NCBI GenBank assembly: GCA_027083715.1
Contig: JALWNR010000152.1
Location: 1-6,861, forward strand
Reading direction: 5' to 3'
Length of the DNA: 6,861 nucleotides
Source of the DNA: Bacteroidales bacterium
GTDB lineage: Bacteria > Bacteroidota > Bacteroidia > Bacteroidales > NBLH01
How positions within the stretch are numbered: position 1 is the first letter of the stretch; every line of letters starts with the position of its first letter. Positions 6,231 through 6,861 of the stretch are shown piece by piece. Made by a program: the position numbers and the translations under genes. Below the pieces are notes generated by a model. That model saw nothing but the letters and a program-made list of their open reading frames with translations, ran no database searches and was not told the origin of the DNA.

Positions 6231-6861
6231 GATTTTGTTTCAAGTTTAGGCTCAATTAGTTTCAATCTCCATTAAGATTAGAGCTTTGTTTCTGTTTATT
6301 TTTCAATTTTATAAAATAATAATAAGAATTCCAATTTTTCAGATGTATTTCTTCGGATGTACGACAAATTTTATTTTTTTTAATATGCAGCTTACAAAAC
6401 TTTAAAAACGTATATTTTATTGTATGAAGTTTTAAATTTATTAAATAGTGTTAGGGAGTTTCTTGTTTTTTATTTCTTGTATTTGATTTAATATGAGCGT
6501 ATTAATATTGATTTTTTCAGATAGATGGATTTATAATTTTTATATTTGATGTCTATTTCGAAACATTATATCAAGCAAAAAACAGGCCTACCTATAATCC
6601 TATTTATATTCAACACATTACAAAAATCACATCAAATAAAACAAGTCAAATTTGTCACCACATCCTTGAATAGCTACAAGAATTAAGGCCCACAAACTTT
6701 ATAGCGGCACCTATAGAATATTCTTTGTGATCATACTCACGTTACTCTTGAGGGGTAGATTCAGTTTTTGGCATAAAACCGACCTTCCATTAACTTAAAA
6801 TTAGAGGTGCTCTCATTTTGTAAATAAAGATAACATCACCTTACTAACCCTTCGAATTATT
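6231..6861. other. 631-bp region without a convincing gene
   Basis: The first 300 bp or so is extremely AT-rich upstream sequence of the chemoreceptor; its promoter should be here, and the best candidate is a one-mismatch -7 box, TAAACTTG, on the minus strand at 6241-6248. An exact TATATTTG match on the plus strand (6541-6548) has no convincing gene behind it. From about 6570 to the end the DNA is visibly less AT-rich and contains a broken minus-strand frame (6655-6774): ten codons from an ATG (MPKTESTPQE), a TAA, then 28 codons containing EYSIGAAIKFVGLNSCSY before TGA. This faintly recalls the N-terminus of an IS3-type OrfB, but no transposase core, terminal repeats or target duplication can be seen. 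Confidence 0.5.

Noticed and set aside
6549..6686. 45-codon plus-strand open frame preceded by TATATTTG
   Set aside because: The promoter-like match overlaps the region of the ATG so it could not transcribe the start, and the predicted peptide shows no domain, signal or family resemblance.

Overview
The window looks like chromosomal DNA of a member of the Bacteroidota, probably a Bacteroidales/Marinilabiliales-type organism. The evidence is strongly AT-rich intergenic DNA, no Shine-Dalgarno sequences at any gene start, an outer-membrane-type protein whose signal peptide is cleaved just before Gln (SFA|Q), and at least one sequence matching the Bacteroidota -7 promoter consensus TAnnTTTG. It carries five protein genes, one of them cut by the left edge. 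No tRNA, rRNA, CRISPR array or intact mobile element was seen.

Layout. Positions 1-1034 (minus) hold most of a WecA/TagO-type polyprenyl-phosphate sugar-1-phosphate transferase that runs off the left edge. A 242-bp divergent intergenic region follows, with candidate promoters both ways and a pair of 14-bp direct repeats. Next come two plus-strand genes: an extended short-chain dehydrogenase/reductase (1277-2290), a GC-rich hairpin with a T-run that looks like an intrinsic terminator (2390-2434), and a secreted, probably outer-membrane protein of unknown function (2462-3307). These converge on a minus-strand pair, with a 355-bp spacer between that contains a 99-bp imperfect palindrome and a smaller nested palindrome. 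The minus-strand pair is a methyl-accepting chemotaxis protein (6230-4338) followed after only 6 bp by ispD (4331-3663). The last 631 bp (6231-6861) hold no convincing gene; a short broken reading frame there only faintly recalls a transposase.

How the genes relate. WecA starts lipid-linked surface-glycan synthesis on undecaprenyl phosphate, and IspD makes an intermediate of the MEP pathway that supplies the isoprenoid precursors of that lipid, so the two ends of the window are linked biochemically although not in one operon. The chemoreceptor is unrelated in function to ispD but appears to share a transcript with it. I see no clear undescribed multi-gene system. The points most worth checking are the receptor-ispD coupling, an unusual residue at the receptor's signalling tip, the 99-bp palindrome, and the hairpin before the secreted-protein gene.
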